This document shows, piece by piece, positions 20,617 to 31,238 of a stretch of 64,000 bases of DNA. Position 1 is the first letter of the stretch; each line of letters begins with the position of its first letter. The DNA comes from Plasmopara viticola (lineage: Eukaryota > Oomycota > Peronosporomycetes > Peronosporales > Peronosporaceae). Below the pieces are notes generated by a model. That model made no database searches, had not been told where the DNA came from, and was given only the letters and a program-made list of their open reading frames with translations. Location of the stretch: assembly GCA_001695595.3 (NCBI GenBank), contig MBPM02000004.1, positions 496,001-560,000 on the forward strand, read 5' to 3'. The position numbers were made by a program, and so were the translations under genes.

Positions 20617-23600
20617 CTCCCACTCACCGCTAATGCTGTGTGTCCTGGAGGTTTCGCGCAGATACCTCAGCATCTTGGTTCCAAGCGCCTTGGTTAGCAT
20701 ATCTGCAAGCTGACTCTTCGTAACAATGTAGCCAATCTTGAGTAATTCATGCTGCACGTTCTCCCGAGTAAAGTGCTGTCTGATATCCACGTGCTTTGTA
20801 CGTGCGTAGTAGCCCGCGTTGTTTGCCAAAGCTATCGCACCTTAAATGCCTTCAAAAAGCTGTGTGCCTTCAACGTGGTCGTGCCCCATGTCCTTTAGCA
20901 TTGCCCGCGTCCAGAGAACTTCTTGTGTGCATAAACTGAGAGCCATATACTCAGCTTTCGCTGAGCTCTGCGCAACTGTCCGCTGGTACTTCGACTTAAA
21001 TAACACTGGTGCGCTTGCAGTCATGACCATAATACCCGAGACCAAGCGTCTGTCATCCGTGTTGCTGCCCCAATCTGCATCCGAGTATGCTTTGACCGCA
21101 ACGCTTCCACTTCCTCGGTAGACGGTACCGATTTGACCCGTGGTCTTCAGATACCGCACTATTCGAATTGCTGCACTCCAATGTTGTAGTCCTGGGTTCT
21201 CCTGAAAACGTGATAGCTGTGTCACCACGTAAGCAATATCAGGCCGAGTGCATGTCGATATGTACAGCAAGCATTCAATCAAAGAGCAATAAGGCTTTGA
21301 TCGCATTGTCGCCCATCCCTCTTCCATTTTGGGTGACTGCTTTGACGACAGCTTCAGTCCTGATACGCATGGGTTTTCGACACTCTTGGCATCTTGTTGA
21401 CCGAATCGCTTGACCACGTAATCGATGTAGCGAGTCTGTTTGATCATCAATATTCCAGCTGACCTGTCGCGATCAATTTCCATACCCAAAATAAATTCCA
21501 CCTGACCAAGCTCCTTCATCTTGAAAGCATTCTTGAGTACTCCCGTTACTTGATTTAATTCTTTGCTGCTTCTTGGTGTGATAGTCATGTCATCTACATA
21601 TACTCCAAAGAACGTAAGCAAAACCTTCTTTAGTGCTCTTGACATTAACACATTGATCTGCTCCGCAACTCTCAAAGCCATTTTTGACGGAGATACGATG
21701 TATTGTCTTGTTCCAGGTACTTGCTGTTTGCTGCAGCCCGTAAATAGCCTTGTTTAGATGACATATGTATCCTTGAGCATTGTCGACACCAAGCGGAACT
21801 TCCACAAAAACGTTGTCCGTCAACACGATATTGAGAAAAGCCGTGTCGATGTCCAGCTGTTTCATTAAATAGTCGCATTCAGCACATGCCGCGAGAATTA
21901 TTCGGATCGAATTCATGTTAGCAATCGGGGAACATGTCTCGAAAAATTCAACGCCATCCTTCTGCTTGAAACCTTTCGCGACCAGTCGTGCCTTGTATCG
22001 CACGATAGCGCCATTCTGATCACGCTTTTTGGCAAATACCCATCGTGATCCAATCGTGCGTCCAATCTTCCCTCGTGGCTGCAATGTCCACGTTTTATTC
22101 TCTTCGTAAGAGCGAAGCTCAGCATTCATTGCTTCACGCCATTTCACTGCATCGTCGCTTGCCATTGCTTGAGTAAAGGTAGTCGGCGAGTCCGTATCAT
22201 CGTCAGTATTCACGGCGTAGGCAAGAAAGGCTTCCGCAATTAGTTCATCTTCGTCAATCCTAGCACGCTTTATGGTCGGTGGACCCTCTCTGCCTTCCGT
22301 TGACTCTCCACCATCGAGTCGTTTCTTATCATTAGCACTGGCTCACGTCTTATTCGTGTTCGCTCCACTTCAGGCCGAAACACCAAACGGTCTTCTTGTT
22401 GCACTTGAAATGATTGATGATACTCCGTTAGCTCAAGCCTGTTTCGTTCAGGGCTCTCAGAAGGCATTAGCCGCTGTACAACGGCGCTTGGTGTACGATC
22501 CACATCATCCATATCGATATCCTCGACTGTCTCTTCACCAGCTCCCATGGGATCGTCCGGAACTGACTGTCGATCCACTTGATGCTGAACATTGACTTCA
22601 TCACCATCCTTCATTACTTGAACAATTAATTCCGGCTTAAGCTCTTGCGTGTCGTAGATGCCGCCCACCTCACGCTCATCCAACTTTACAGAGCGGGTCG
22701 CTTTAATCTTGGCATTCTCCAAGTCAAACACGCGATAGCCCTTGACATTCTCTGCATAGCCAAGAAACATACACTTGAAGCTCCTGGGTTCCAGTTTGGT
22801 CCGTTTTACATCGTCATATGAGCGTAGCCTTGCGAATCAAATACGCGCAGGTGATCCATTCGAGGCCTTATCTTGAAAATTAGCTGATACGGCGTGATGT
22901 CAGGATGGACCGTATTGCTGGAGCGATCAACTGAAAAAACCGCCGTATTTACCGCTTCCGCCCACCATTCCGTCGAAACGCTCTTGTAGTGTAACATGCT
23001 GCGGGATTTCACCATAACTGTCCTATTCATACCCTCCGCCACACCGTTCTGCCGCGGGCTGTATGGAACGGAACGCTGGTGTACAATGTCGTTCTCTTGA
23101 CATATTCCAGCCATCTTCTTGCTTACGAACTCGGTCCGTTGTCGGATCGCAAACATCTTAGTCGTGTACCCCACTGGATTTCGTATAACGTCAGAAACTC
23201 CTTGAACTTGCCAGCCACTTCACTCTTGCTCTTGATCAGATAAAGTGCAGCATATCGTGAAAAGTCACCCACAAACGTGAGAATGTATTTGGCACCACTC
23301 TTCGAGATAGTTCTCGTTGGCCCCATGACATCTGCGTGGACACGCTCCAACGCACGTGTCGTCTTTGTCATTGAATGAGACGGAAGCACCGTGACCGTCT
23401 GCTTGCCCATAAACACCCGGCACACAAAATTTCCACACTTTGCTTGATGATTGGGATACCATTCGTTAATCGCTGTGTCCTGATCAGCGCATCCTTGCTG
23501 GGGTGCCCCATGCGTGCATGCCAAAGCTCCCACTGATTGTCAGCCCCGGAATATTCAACGAGTCATGCTTCTTCTTGTTCACAGTCAAGAAAATACGACT

Positions 23601-24692
23601 TTTCAAATTTTGTACCTTACGCAATTGCTTTTTTCGCATTCCAGATTGGACACATGAAGCGGAACTGCCCGGCCGGTAAAAGATTCAACAGCGACGACAC
23701 GGTGTTTGCTGTTGGTGAAGGGAAGTCATCAGGATGGCTAATTGACAGTGGAGCAACTTCCCACAAGACCCCACACAGGAAGGACTTGTTTGATTACAAG
23801 GGCCTGAAAGCTAGCATCGAAGTTACGATTGCAGACGGGAAGAAGTTGCTTGTCAAAGGAGCCGGCACGGTAAAATTGACTGGTTTGAACGGAATGAAGA
23901 TTCGCATGGTTGAAGTTCTGCACATTCCCAGACTCGACAGAAGGTTGCTGTCAGTCGGCAAGCTGGCAGAGCGTGGCATGAGTGTGGAATTGTCGCGTTC
24001 GTCATGCGTCATCTGGTCACAGTTGAAGCACTTGCCCTTAAATCCGCCGTTATTGCGTGAAGGACCACTCTTTCGTCCATTGTCCCGTCCACCTTTAAAT
24101 CTTCTAGCAATTCCATTTACTCGAAACGCTTTCTCTGTAGCTTCTTTCCTCTGCAGCTTCTCTGACTCTTTGAGCAGCTTTATCTTGACTTCTATCAACA
24201 AAATGTCCCTTGCATTTTCCACAATCGACGAAATCAAGTCGTACTCCGAAGGTAGACTGCTGAGAAGTACCACCAGCTGGCGTGACTCATCAATTTGCTC
24301 TTCCGTAGTCTGTAGTCCCACTACTAGCTCGTCAAAAGAGTCCAGATGCTCTGCCATGCTTATTCCACTTTCCATCTTGAACTCATGTAGTCGACGAGTC
24401 ATCACAACACGATTGTGAAGAGTCGAGCGATTGTAGAAATCGCGGAGGGTTCCCCACGCCTCCAAAGCACGCATAGCCGACCGAATTTTGGTCTGGTGCT
24501 GGATCTCAACGCCTTGAGCAATGCTGCCTAGCCCTTGGCATCTTTAAGAAGCCACGCCTCCGTGACGTCCTTCTCTTCCTTGACGGCCATGATGTGTTCC
24601 AGGAGACCCTTCCGCGCCAGGGTCATCCTCATGCTGAACTCCCAGTCGTAATAGTTACCACTTTCTAGGAGGACTTCGGTGCACTTGTTCAT
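20611..24692 (-). pseudogene. gag-pol of copia C
   Basis: Same broken architecture as B: gag ATG at 24692, frame lost near 24530, gag resuming at 24474, inverted zinc knuckle and protease (23645-24012), interrupted integrase (22806-23533), linker (22270-22770), RT in two frames (21590-22213 and 20842-21681, the latter with YVDD), TAA before the RNase H tail (20611-20829). It differs from B by roughly 17 substitutions, among them an E to K change in the RNase H motif SSAKAEYMAL (SSAEAEYMAL in B). Confidence 0.88.
23645..24012 (+). repeat. Inverted segment inside copia C
   Basis: Same inversion as in B, offset by 5,840 bases, so it predates the tandem duplication. Confidence 0.85.
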
Positions 24693-24719
24693 ATTTTGCT
24701 TGAGAAGGAAGGCTTGTTG

Positions 24720-24731
24720 CGGCTGTTTACC
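24720..24731 (-). promoter_or_regulatory. Primer-binding site of copia C, one mismatch
   Basis: GGTAAACAGCCG on the minus strand; position 4 is A where A and B match tRNA-Asn with T. Confidence 0.5.
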
Positions 24732-24878
24732 TGTTGAGTAGAAAGTAAAAACCGAAGTGAATATAGTTTATCTAGACCAATAAACGGCTACCATATGTAA
24801 TCACTAATTGTGACGTACTTGTAAATACTGTGACGCCATCCGCCTGTTCAACATGCATTCAGCGGTGTAAATTTAACA
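24732..24878 (-). repeat. 5' LTR of copia C
   Basis: 147 bp, TGTTGAGTAG...AATTTAACA on the plus strand, with diagnostic ATATAGTTT and GTAATCACTAATTG. Confidence 0.9.
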
Positions 24879-25049
24879 GCTCCATCATATACATATAAAA
24901 GATGATATAGTAATGCCTCAGCCTTTTCAATAAATCACAAAAGTTCAGTGCAAGCAAAGCAGAAGCGGCAAATTTACCATTTGATATATACAGGAAAAGT
25001 GCGGAACTGATTCTGACATCCTAACAATGTTACGGGGGCCGACTTTGAT

Positions 25050-25730
25050 ATCGCTGAATCCAATTCCGACAATCAATGACGCATCAAATTTTGACATCGG
25101 CACTGCACGTCTGCAAGCAGACCCTAAGGGTCAAATAAACGAGCGCATGCCAGCCGAAAGTTGCCGAGAAGAACTATTGTGATTACGATGGAAAGATTTG
25201 TATTACGTTATCGCGTTGCCAAGTTATGCACGTGCTAGGCTCAGTCTGGCTAGTCCACGGCATAGAGTGGTGTCCGCATACGTCGGGTCTCGTTCGGCGG
25301 GCAGTGCAGCCAGCACCGAGGTCGTGAGGGTCTTCCATTTTTTTGTTTAGCTTGACTGTGTAAGAGCCCAGGTGGCGCCCTGGTGCTGGAGACCGTCGCG
25401 TCGAGGGTGAGACTCGTTAGAGACCTGCAGATGCCCGAGAGCACATGCCCAAAGCGCGCGAGCATTTAGCCCCCGTGCTTGGAAGGAGGGCGTCACCCCA
25501 ACCTTTTTCGATGGAAAGATGTGTACGGAAAAGTAATTGTTGTCGATACAAGCGCTTACCTGGTAAGCTCGAAGCTGTACATGAAATATTCAGATCATGC
25601 ACCAATAAGCATCGCGACACAGTTGCAACACCTGGCGCAGAGAATATCCGGTTGGCTTCTCTTTTTTGTATCAGATACAGTATGTTTTCAGAAAAGTAAA
25701 ATGCTTTGGCAGATGCATAGTAAACCATAA
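25050..25730 (+). pseudogene. Ty3/gypsy RNase H remnant (right arm), split by retroposon R
   Basis: Before the R insertion the frame reads INDASNFDIGTARLQADPKG. After it come DTSAYLVSSKLYMKYSDHAP and QLQHLAQRISGWLLFFV. These resemble the catalytic start, the region before the TDH motif, and the LN.RQARW.EFL stretch of gypsy RNase H. Removing R (25198-25508) and one target copy joins the two pieces as in the left arm. There are stops and frame changes; it is not functional. Confidence 0.5.
25198..25508 (-). mobile_element. Retroposon R, copy 1 (311 bp) with 12-bp target duplication
   Basis: CGATGGAAAGAT occurs on both sides (25186-25197 and 25509-25520). Read on the minus strand, the element starts near AAAAAGGTTGGGGTGACG and ends in CGTAATACAA. 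The same sequence recurs at 27072-27399 and around element E. A long target duplication plus a variable A-rich tail points to LINE-type retroposition. No A or B box was found, so it may be a SINE with an unusual head or a LINE 3' fragment. Confidence 0.65.
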
Positions 25731-26571
25731 ACTTGCTCTTGTCGCAGCTGTGCTTTCAATTGTAACACTACATAAACCTGTGCACGAGGTGACACATGCG
25801 TAGATCAGCTTAAGACTTTGAATTGCTTTAATAGTTTCAAAGGCTCAGACAAAGGAAGCTTTGAGGTCACAAAGCGCGAGTATTCACATTTATGGAAGTG
25901 GGGCTGTCGCGTTGAAGTATAGATATAGGTGACCTACCCCATCTTGGTCTTCTCTTAATTTTTTTTTGGTTTCATATTCTTTGTTAGGCTCACAATTTGA
26001 TGCTTGTCAAGCTCATCATTTGTGGTCTAGAATATATAATTGGGTCTGCACAGATGAGTGCGCATGCAAATTGTGCACCAGGTCAAAAACTTGAATAATG
26101 TGGTCGCACTATTGGCAAGCTTGCTAGTGTCATAACATTAAAATCAGTCTATTTGGGTTCGGCCTGTCAAAAGATGTAGCTACAGCACCTGATTTTGGTT
26201 CAAATTATGTAATCGCCTTATTCTATGGAAAGAACCATTGCATATGTATTTTGGGAATAACCGATTACAAAGAGATTCTGACTACAGCCACTGTTCTACG
26301 TGCGTTTGTTTGAGACCTTAATCAAAGTGAGCGCAGGAGTGTTGGCGCTGAGTCATGTAAGGGCTCGGCCAAGAAAAGTTGACTCATCACATAGACCAAA
26401 ATCGAGCTTTAAGCCACAAGCAAGCCTTCACAACATCTGTTTCGGGAGCGACTGTTTGCGAAATGTGCGATTGCGCACAAGAGACCAAAGCTTTGCTCGA
26501 ACAAGGCGTTAATTTTTTAAGTCCAAGGCTTTCAATGGAAGCCTTGACAAAGATAGTCGAGATCGTCCGAG
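25731..26571. other. Non-coding part of right inverted arm
   Basis: Patchily alignable to the reverse complement of about 7000-7930. No supported gene. Confidence 0.4.
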
Positions 26572-26886
26572 CTACATCGCTTCATCCGCCAAACACCGGT
26601 CACAACAGTACGCTATTCTTCGCTTCCCTTCTTCCCTCATCTTAGAAGAAGGCAATTGCGACCATACAGTTGTCAGAATTCGATTTAGCATTTTGGAGGG
26701 ACGAACAAGCTTTACCTCAGAAGAAATGAGAAGCTTAAGACCTAATTTAGCAAAAGTATACTGACGTCGTAAAAGTTTTTTTTTAAGGCCCTCAGCGTCA
26801 TTGACCACGCTCCCGCCACGGTTGGTGTTAGAAGTGAAAGGAACACTAGCAGAGCTTTCTTGATGACTGCTGCGGAAGGAATGCAT
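26572..26886 (-). CDS. Unrecognised 104-codon frame (gene Y, right arm)
   Basis: ATG at 26886, stop at 26572-26574. The product is basic, with SNTNRGGSVVNDAEG, KKKLLRRQYTFAKLGLKLL and a C-terminal CCDRCLADEAM. There is no signal peptide at this ATG and no known domain. The left-arm copy shares the first third and was split by copia D. Because both copies decay elsewhere, this may be a relic. The frame is kept by similarity between arms, which is weak evidence that it was once coding. Confidence 0.3.
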   Translation of the reverse strand: MHSFRSSHQESSASVPFTSNTNRGGSVVNDAEGLKKKLLRRQYTFAKLGLKLLISSEVKLVRPSKMLNRILTTVWSQLPSSKMREEGKRRIAYCCDRCLADEAM

Positions 26887-27071
26887 GATGTAGACCGTAC
26901 GGCGCAGGTTTGACAGTACGCTTACAGTCGACGACGAGTCTTGAGCCTATCGAGTTCGTATAAGAGATACTGCACCGTTCGCTTAAATTGGACTTAGTAC
27001 GGGCCAAAAAGATAACTTCATGTATTTATAGATCTAACGTCGAAAGAGCTCGAATTTTAGAGTTTCATACT

Positions 27072-27399
27072 GTGTATTGTATTGTATTACGATATCGCGT
27101 TGCCAAGTTATGCACGTGCTAGGCTCAGTCTGGCTAGTCCACGGCATAGAGAGGTGTCCGCATACGTCGGGTTTCGTTCAGCGGGCAGTGCAGCCAGCAC
27201 CGAGGTCGTGAGGGTCTTCCACTATTTTGTTTAGCTCTGACTTGGTAAGAGCCCAGGTGGCGCCCTGGTGCTGGAGACCGTCGCGGCGAGGGTGAGACTC
27301 GTTAGAGACCTGCAGATGCCTGAGAGCACCTGCCCGAAGCGCGCGAGCATTTAGCCCCCGCGCTTGGAAGGAGGGCGTCACCCCCATCTTTGCCAAGAT
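27072..27399 (-). mobile_element. Retroposon R, copy 2
   Basis: Flanked by TTTCATACT (27063-27071) and TTTTATACT (27400-27408), a 9-bp target duplication with one change. The tail is longer than in copy 1, reading CGTAATACAATACAATACA on the minus strand, i.e. an (ATACA)n tail. It is inserted between gene Y and gene X of the right arm. Confidence 0.6.
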
Positions 27400-27842
27400 T
27401 TTTATACTAAAATGCGAACAATTCAATATTCCTTATACCTATAATGGCTGAGATAAGCGTTGCTTCGCTACACCTTAAGTATTGCTCACGCTACGCTTTA
27501 AGTATTACCACTACAGGAAGATGAGTGAGCAGTGCAAAAAATCTTTACTTTGTATGTTGACGCTGCAAGTTATTGATTTTATGCAGCACTATCTCTATTT
27601 AAACTGTTGTTGAGCATGCATAGACCAACAATATAGGACTCATGGGATATGTTGATGGTTTTCATGGGTGGGATTGACGTTTAGATCAGTTGATTCGACT
27701 GAACTACCTCCCTTAATGAAGAACCGCCACAACCCGGACAAGCCCAACATTGCGCTTTACGAAACGCATTCTTCCCGCAAAGTCTCTTCTTTTCTTGCTT
27801 CGATTAAATACATTTTCTCATCTGACGACCCAGTCGACTCTA
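27400..27842. other. Upstream region of gene X, right arm
   Basis: From about 27460 on it is the inverted counterpart of 1079-1460 (for example TTGAGCATGCATAGACCAA at 27609-27627). No gene seen; any promoter of gene X would lie here. Confidence 0.45.
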
Positions 27843-28300
27843 ATGAAATTCATACTTGGTACTGTTGTGCTTGCTGCTATTGATGCTGCCGCTGTTGAAG
27901 TAGGTGTTCAACCGACTGTATGCATGGGAAGACAGACACGCATCAAGATCCAGCGCGTGATTCGTTTCGGCTTCTTCTCTTGATTTTCGCACATGTCGCA
28001 GGACAAGTGGACGACTTCAATCTGGTCGACGACAATGACCTTGTTGCGTGGAAAGGTGCAAATTGGAAAGAAGCATGGCCATACACGCATCAGGCACGTC
28101 AAAAACCAACAAACAGGTGGCACGTTATCGGACGTTATAGCCGTTTTCAGAGGCGACACCGCATGGGAATTAGCTCAGTAAATTGATCGAGCACAGCTGG
28201 TGATATTGGAGCGAAGATCGGTAACCATTGTTCAACCACAGACGACAGCGACGACGACATCTCTGATGAGAACGAAGAAAGTTCCTGTCAGAAGATATAA
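27843..28300 (+). pseudogene. Decayed secreted-protein gene (copy X-right)
   Basis: ATG at 27843 gives a signal peptide (MKFILGTVVLAAIDAAA). Exon 2 (28002-28055, GQVDDFNLVDDNDLVAWK) and a 61-nt GT...AG intron (28056-28116, phase 1) are well preserved and restore the frame into exon 3 (GGTLSDVIAVF). The intron 1 donor is destroyed (GATCC where the left copy has GGTGA), much of the end of exon 1 is deleted, and a TAA at 28179-28181 stops exon 3. The acidic tail (TTDDSDDDISDENEESS) then follows in a shifted frame and ends at 28298-28300. It is not functional as it stands. Confidence 0.5.
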
Positions 28301-28649
28301 GGAGCTAAGGTCTCGGTGACTCATGCCTTGGAGCGCGACAGATGGAAGCAGAGCTTTAGTAGAAAAGAAGAGGATTACACCAGAGTCTTTAGCAATCAAG
28401 TGCGTGCTTTACTTTGCTAGATTGGCCTGAATCATTTACCTCATATATGCAAGGCATCAACCCTTTACACATTCTTCGCCTTCTCGCACTTGCGAACCAG
28501 AAATTCAAAGTACACTTGAGAGGTAGATCAAAGCTCCTTTGATCTACCTCAAGTAATGACCATAAAAAAAAGAATGGCAGCTAAAATTTGTATCAGTCAT
28601 GTTGAATTTGAGAAGGCTGGCTTGGAGGCGTGGCCACAGACTAGGAAAT
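28301..28649. other. Spacer between gene X-right and the lectin gene
   Basis: Continuation of the gene X tail to about 28370 (counterpart of 430-490), then the 3' flank of the lectin gene. A perfect hairpin CAAAGGAGCTTTG lies near 28530. No gene seen. Confidence 0.4.
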
Positions 28650-29183
28650 TTAAATCGGTTTCCATATAGGCGTGAGCGCATCAACTTCATCCGCAGCGAG
28701 CCCGCTGAACCCCCCGAGTCGCTGTCCAGCAGGAGCCGGACAGACTATAGAGTTGTCCGTCTGTTTCTGAACCCTGCCGGCTGCAAAGGTATGTTTCTTT
28801 GTACTTGAGAGCATGATGTAACCAATGCGCCTGGATCCTGGGTCATTCATGTTTGCAATGTGCAGCTCGTACGAAGTAATGTGCTCATTACTCTCAAGAT
28901 CATATACCTTACAATTCCTTCTAGAGCCGTGGAATACAGCTCGATCCGGCGCGATCATGTAGCCAATGCCATCCAGACGCTCGTCACTGCAGAGCGTGAT
29001 CTTCGTCAAGACTTGCCCATCTTTAACTAGCGATGTGTCGTCGAAATACTTACCTCCGGTCCCGCCCGCATCTTTGCACGTTAAAGGTTTAGATGGCACT
29101 CTCTGCCCTGTCGCGGAAACCATGACTGCCCCTCTGTCTTTAACAAGCGCAAGCATCGCCAAAACGTGGAAAAGGCGCTTCAT
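28650..29183 (-). CDS. Secreted jacalin-like lectin
   Basis: 177 residues. The start at 29183 was chosen over the upstream in-frame ATG at 29330 because it gives a signal peptide (MKRLFHVLAMLALV, cleavage probably near residues 20-26) and because an initiator-like element lies 37 bases upstream. A single jacalin-like domain covers about residues 37-175: GGTGG at 40-44 and FDD at 47-49, DGIGY at 71-75, FHG at 84-86, and a closing GGFSG (157-161) with DALTPIW. Cysteines at 36, 65, 91 and 148 could form two disulphides. Expected product: a secreted carbohydrate-binding protein. The sugar-contact loop GxxxD is not clear, so binding is inferred. Its partial sister is at 1-221. Confidence 0.7.
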   Translation of the reverse strand: MKRLFHVLAMLALVKDRGAVMVSATGQRVPSKPLTCKDAGGTGGKYFDDTSLVKDGQVLTKITLCSDERLDGIGYMIAPDRAVFHGSRRNCKVYDLESNEHITSYELHIANMNDPGSRRIGYIMLSSTKKHTFAAGRVQKQTDNSIVCPAPAGQRLGGFSGLAADEVDALTPIWKPI

Positions 29184-29219
29184 CGAAGTAGATTGGGTGG
29201 GTAGGAGAAAGGTTTTTTT

Positions 29220-29226
29220 AAAGTGA
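29220..29226 (-). promoter_or_regulatory. Initiator-like element of the lectin gene
   Basis: TCACTTT on the minus strand fits the oomycete initiator YCANTYY and is followed by an A-run and CCTTTCTCC. It lies 37 bases before the chosen ATG. Confidence 0.4.
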
Positions 29227-30989
29227 CGAGGTATAATGCAAGTGTCTCCAAGCTGGAAGAGAGCATGTTGTTGGATTGAGTTGATGATGACGACACAAGG
29301 ATCGAGCGAGGGATGTGTCGATAGAAGCAACCCACTCGTGTCTATGCACGTCGTGGTATCGGATTGTTATGCGACAGAGCGTACAGATGGTTCTTCCGTG
29401 TCTATTGAATAACCCTGACGAAACAAACTAATCTTGAGGTGGACTTCGTACATTTCACTGGTGTTCTTTGGTACTTGAGCACGAATTGAATAAGTCTTAA
29501 ACGACCAACACCCTTCTGTAGGATGACGCGATCGTGGTTCAAGAGCGGCTATCTACCACTGCCTTTGTGTTCTCTTAAGGGTCTACAAGTCACGAGAAGC
29601 GTTAAACACGGCAGTATTTTAGCCCAGTTGATATTGTGCTGTATGACAGCATGGGAACTTGACTGCTTAAAGCCCACAAGGTCTCTTAGCATTGTGCATG
29701 CCCCTCAAATCTCGGTTGAAAATCTAACAACGTATCAAAATTCTGCGCCTATTTCTATCGTATCGTCAAACAAGCGGCATCATACAAACAAACCGAATAT
29801 GTGTAGCATGGAGCTTAGCTTTTCGATGTTTGGTAACATTAAAATTTGTAAGACTCTGCAACGCAACCACCAACCATAATAAATTATTAGTGAATTGTGT
29901 TATTAAATGTCCATCAATGAGCGCGCTGCAATTGGCTAGATCGGGCCATTCTGAGCTAATTCAAGACATACGTGCTCTTTGATGTCGTAAGAAATAACGG
30001 CAAGAGGCATTGTGTCAAGTTTTGTGACAATTTTTTTCAGCCCCCCAGACCTAAGTTACTATCCCAAGCAACTACTTGGCCTTCCACACTAAAAACTGCT
30101 GTTGGTGGTAACGTAGCTCGTGAAATAGATTACACGAGAGGGATGATAAATTGCAGAAAGGAACATCGAGTCAAACTTAGCAAGATGACTTGCGGGACGC
30201 AAATTTTGAAACCGTTCGCACTTTCTCTACCAGCATAACCAATAATGATCTTTTACTATTGACCGTCAACCTTTCGAATGATAATACTTTCATTTTGATA
30301 TAAAGCTGGTTATCACGCACGCACATTCTGCATATGTCGGTCTCTGCACTTCAAAAAAGTTTGGTGCTGAGTAAATAGGAGTTGCTTGTGCCGATATTAC
30401 TTCCAACTGTGCATACCAAAAACGCAAAATTAAATTAGCTTGCGTGAGAAAGCACGTCTTGAGTTTAACGTACAGGCGACCTTTGTGCATAAGAAGAAAG
30501 ATGAGACCTTTATAATCACTTTTAGACAATCTACAGAGCCGCTGTGCACGAAGATGGAAGCGAAACGTTTTGGCGAGAGTCGTAAAAAGATACTTCACAG
30601 CGCAACGATTTCGCTGGCGCCAAATCATTGTTTAACCCAGCCAAGGCAAAGCTTAGCTTTGAAAATACTTCAAAAGTTGAGGCCGTACTTCAGCCGGACT
30701 GCGCTGACATTAAACGTTTGTAATCACGATGGTCACCAGATTTAAAGGACCACGCTTCACGCCGTTTAGAACAAGAGCATGGGGGTCACGAGCAGAGATG
30801 TCTTGATGTTTTTTGTTACCGCTGCAAGAAAAGAGATTGGTGTTGCAGACCATATGTCTCAAGACAGTTGCCAACCGGTAGGTCTTGAGCTTTGCGAAGT
30901 TATGTAAGCTATACATAATGTAATGACATTGTTTACACAATCTTGATTTTACTGCTGCGTCTGTTTTGACCGTACGTACATTTGAAGCC
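29227..30989. other. No gene recognised
   Basis: Only short frames without motifs. No repeat shared with other parts of the window was seen until retroposon R begins at 30990. Confidence 0.4.
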
Positions 30990-31046
30990 CTGTATTATAT
31001 TGTAATGTATTACATTATCGAGGTGCCAAGTTATGCACGTGCTGGG

Positions 31047-31226
31047 TGTAACGACCTCTAATTGGGTGTCCCACAGTATGTGCCAACTTGACATATAAGG
31101 GAAATAGTCACATTCTAGAATATCGAGACAGAAGAACACGTGGCTACAAGTGAGTTAGAGCCGATAGTTTGCTTTATTCCTATGAATTTACTTTCCATTT
31201 TGCACTGCGACAATCACATTGTTATA
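31047..31226 (+). repeat. 5' LTR of copia E
   Basis: 180 bp, TGTAACGACC...TTGTTATA. Differs from the D LTR at about eight positions. Confidence 0.93.
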
Positions 31227-31238
31227 GGTTATGAGCCC
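31227..31238 (+). promoter_or_regulatory. Primer-binding site of copia E overlapping the gag start
   Basis: GGTTATGAGCCC directly after the LTR, identical to D. ATG at 31231-31233 within it opens gag, so the translation start is the complement of the CAU anticodon of the presumed primer tRNA. There is no untranslated leader between the LTR and gag beyond four bases. Confidence 0.65.

Larger units (their letters stand above)
18843..24682. repeat. Tandem unit 2 (5,840 bp): end of B, spacer 2, most of C
   Basis: Second copy of the unit at 13003-18842. Differences include GCGAGA versus GTAAGA in the RT region (16265/22105) and CATAGC versus CAAAGC (18623/24463), so this is not one sequence read twice. 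Confidence 0.85.
20471..24878 (-). mobile_element. Ty1/copia retrotransposon C
   Basis: Minus-strand element with LTRs at 20471-20616 (3') and 24732-24878 (5') that differ at about 11 of 146 positions, so it is much older than the tandem duplication. It carries the same internal inversion as B (23645-24012) and a 14-bp deletion in the leader (ATATTTTGCTTGAG, where A has an extra GGGCGAGAACG block). Flanks are GTTAC on the left and GCTCC on the right, with no target duplication visible. Confidence 0.88.
24960..29200 (-). repeat. Right arm of inverted duplication
   Basis: Reverse-strand counterpart of 1-8392. From right to left it carries the lectin gene, decayed gene X, gene Y and the gypsy RNase H block, with retroposon R inserted at 25198 and 27072. 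Confidence 0.75.

Noticed and set aside
26572..26886. RXLR-type effector
   Set aside because: No signal peptide at the available start and no RXLR or EER motif in the expected position.
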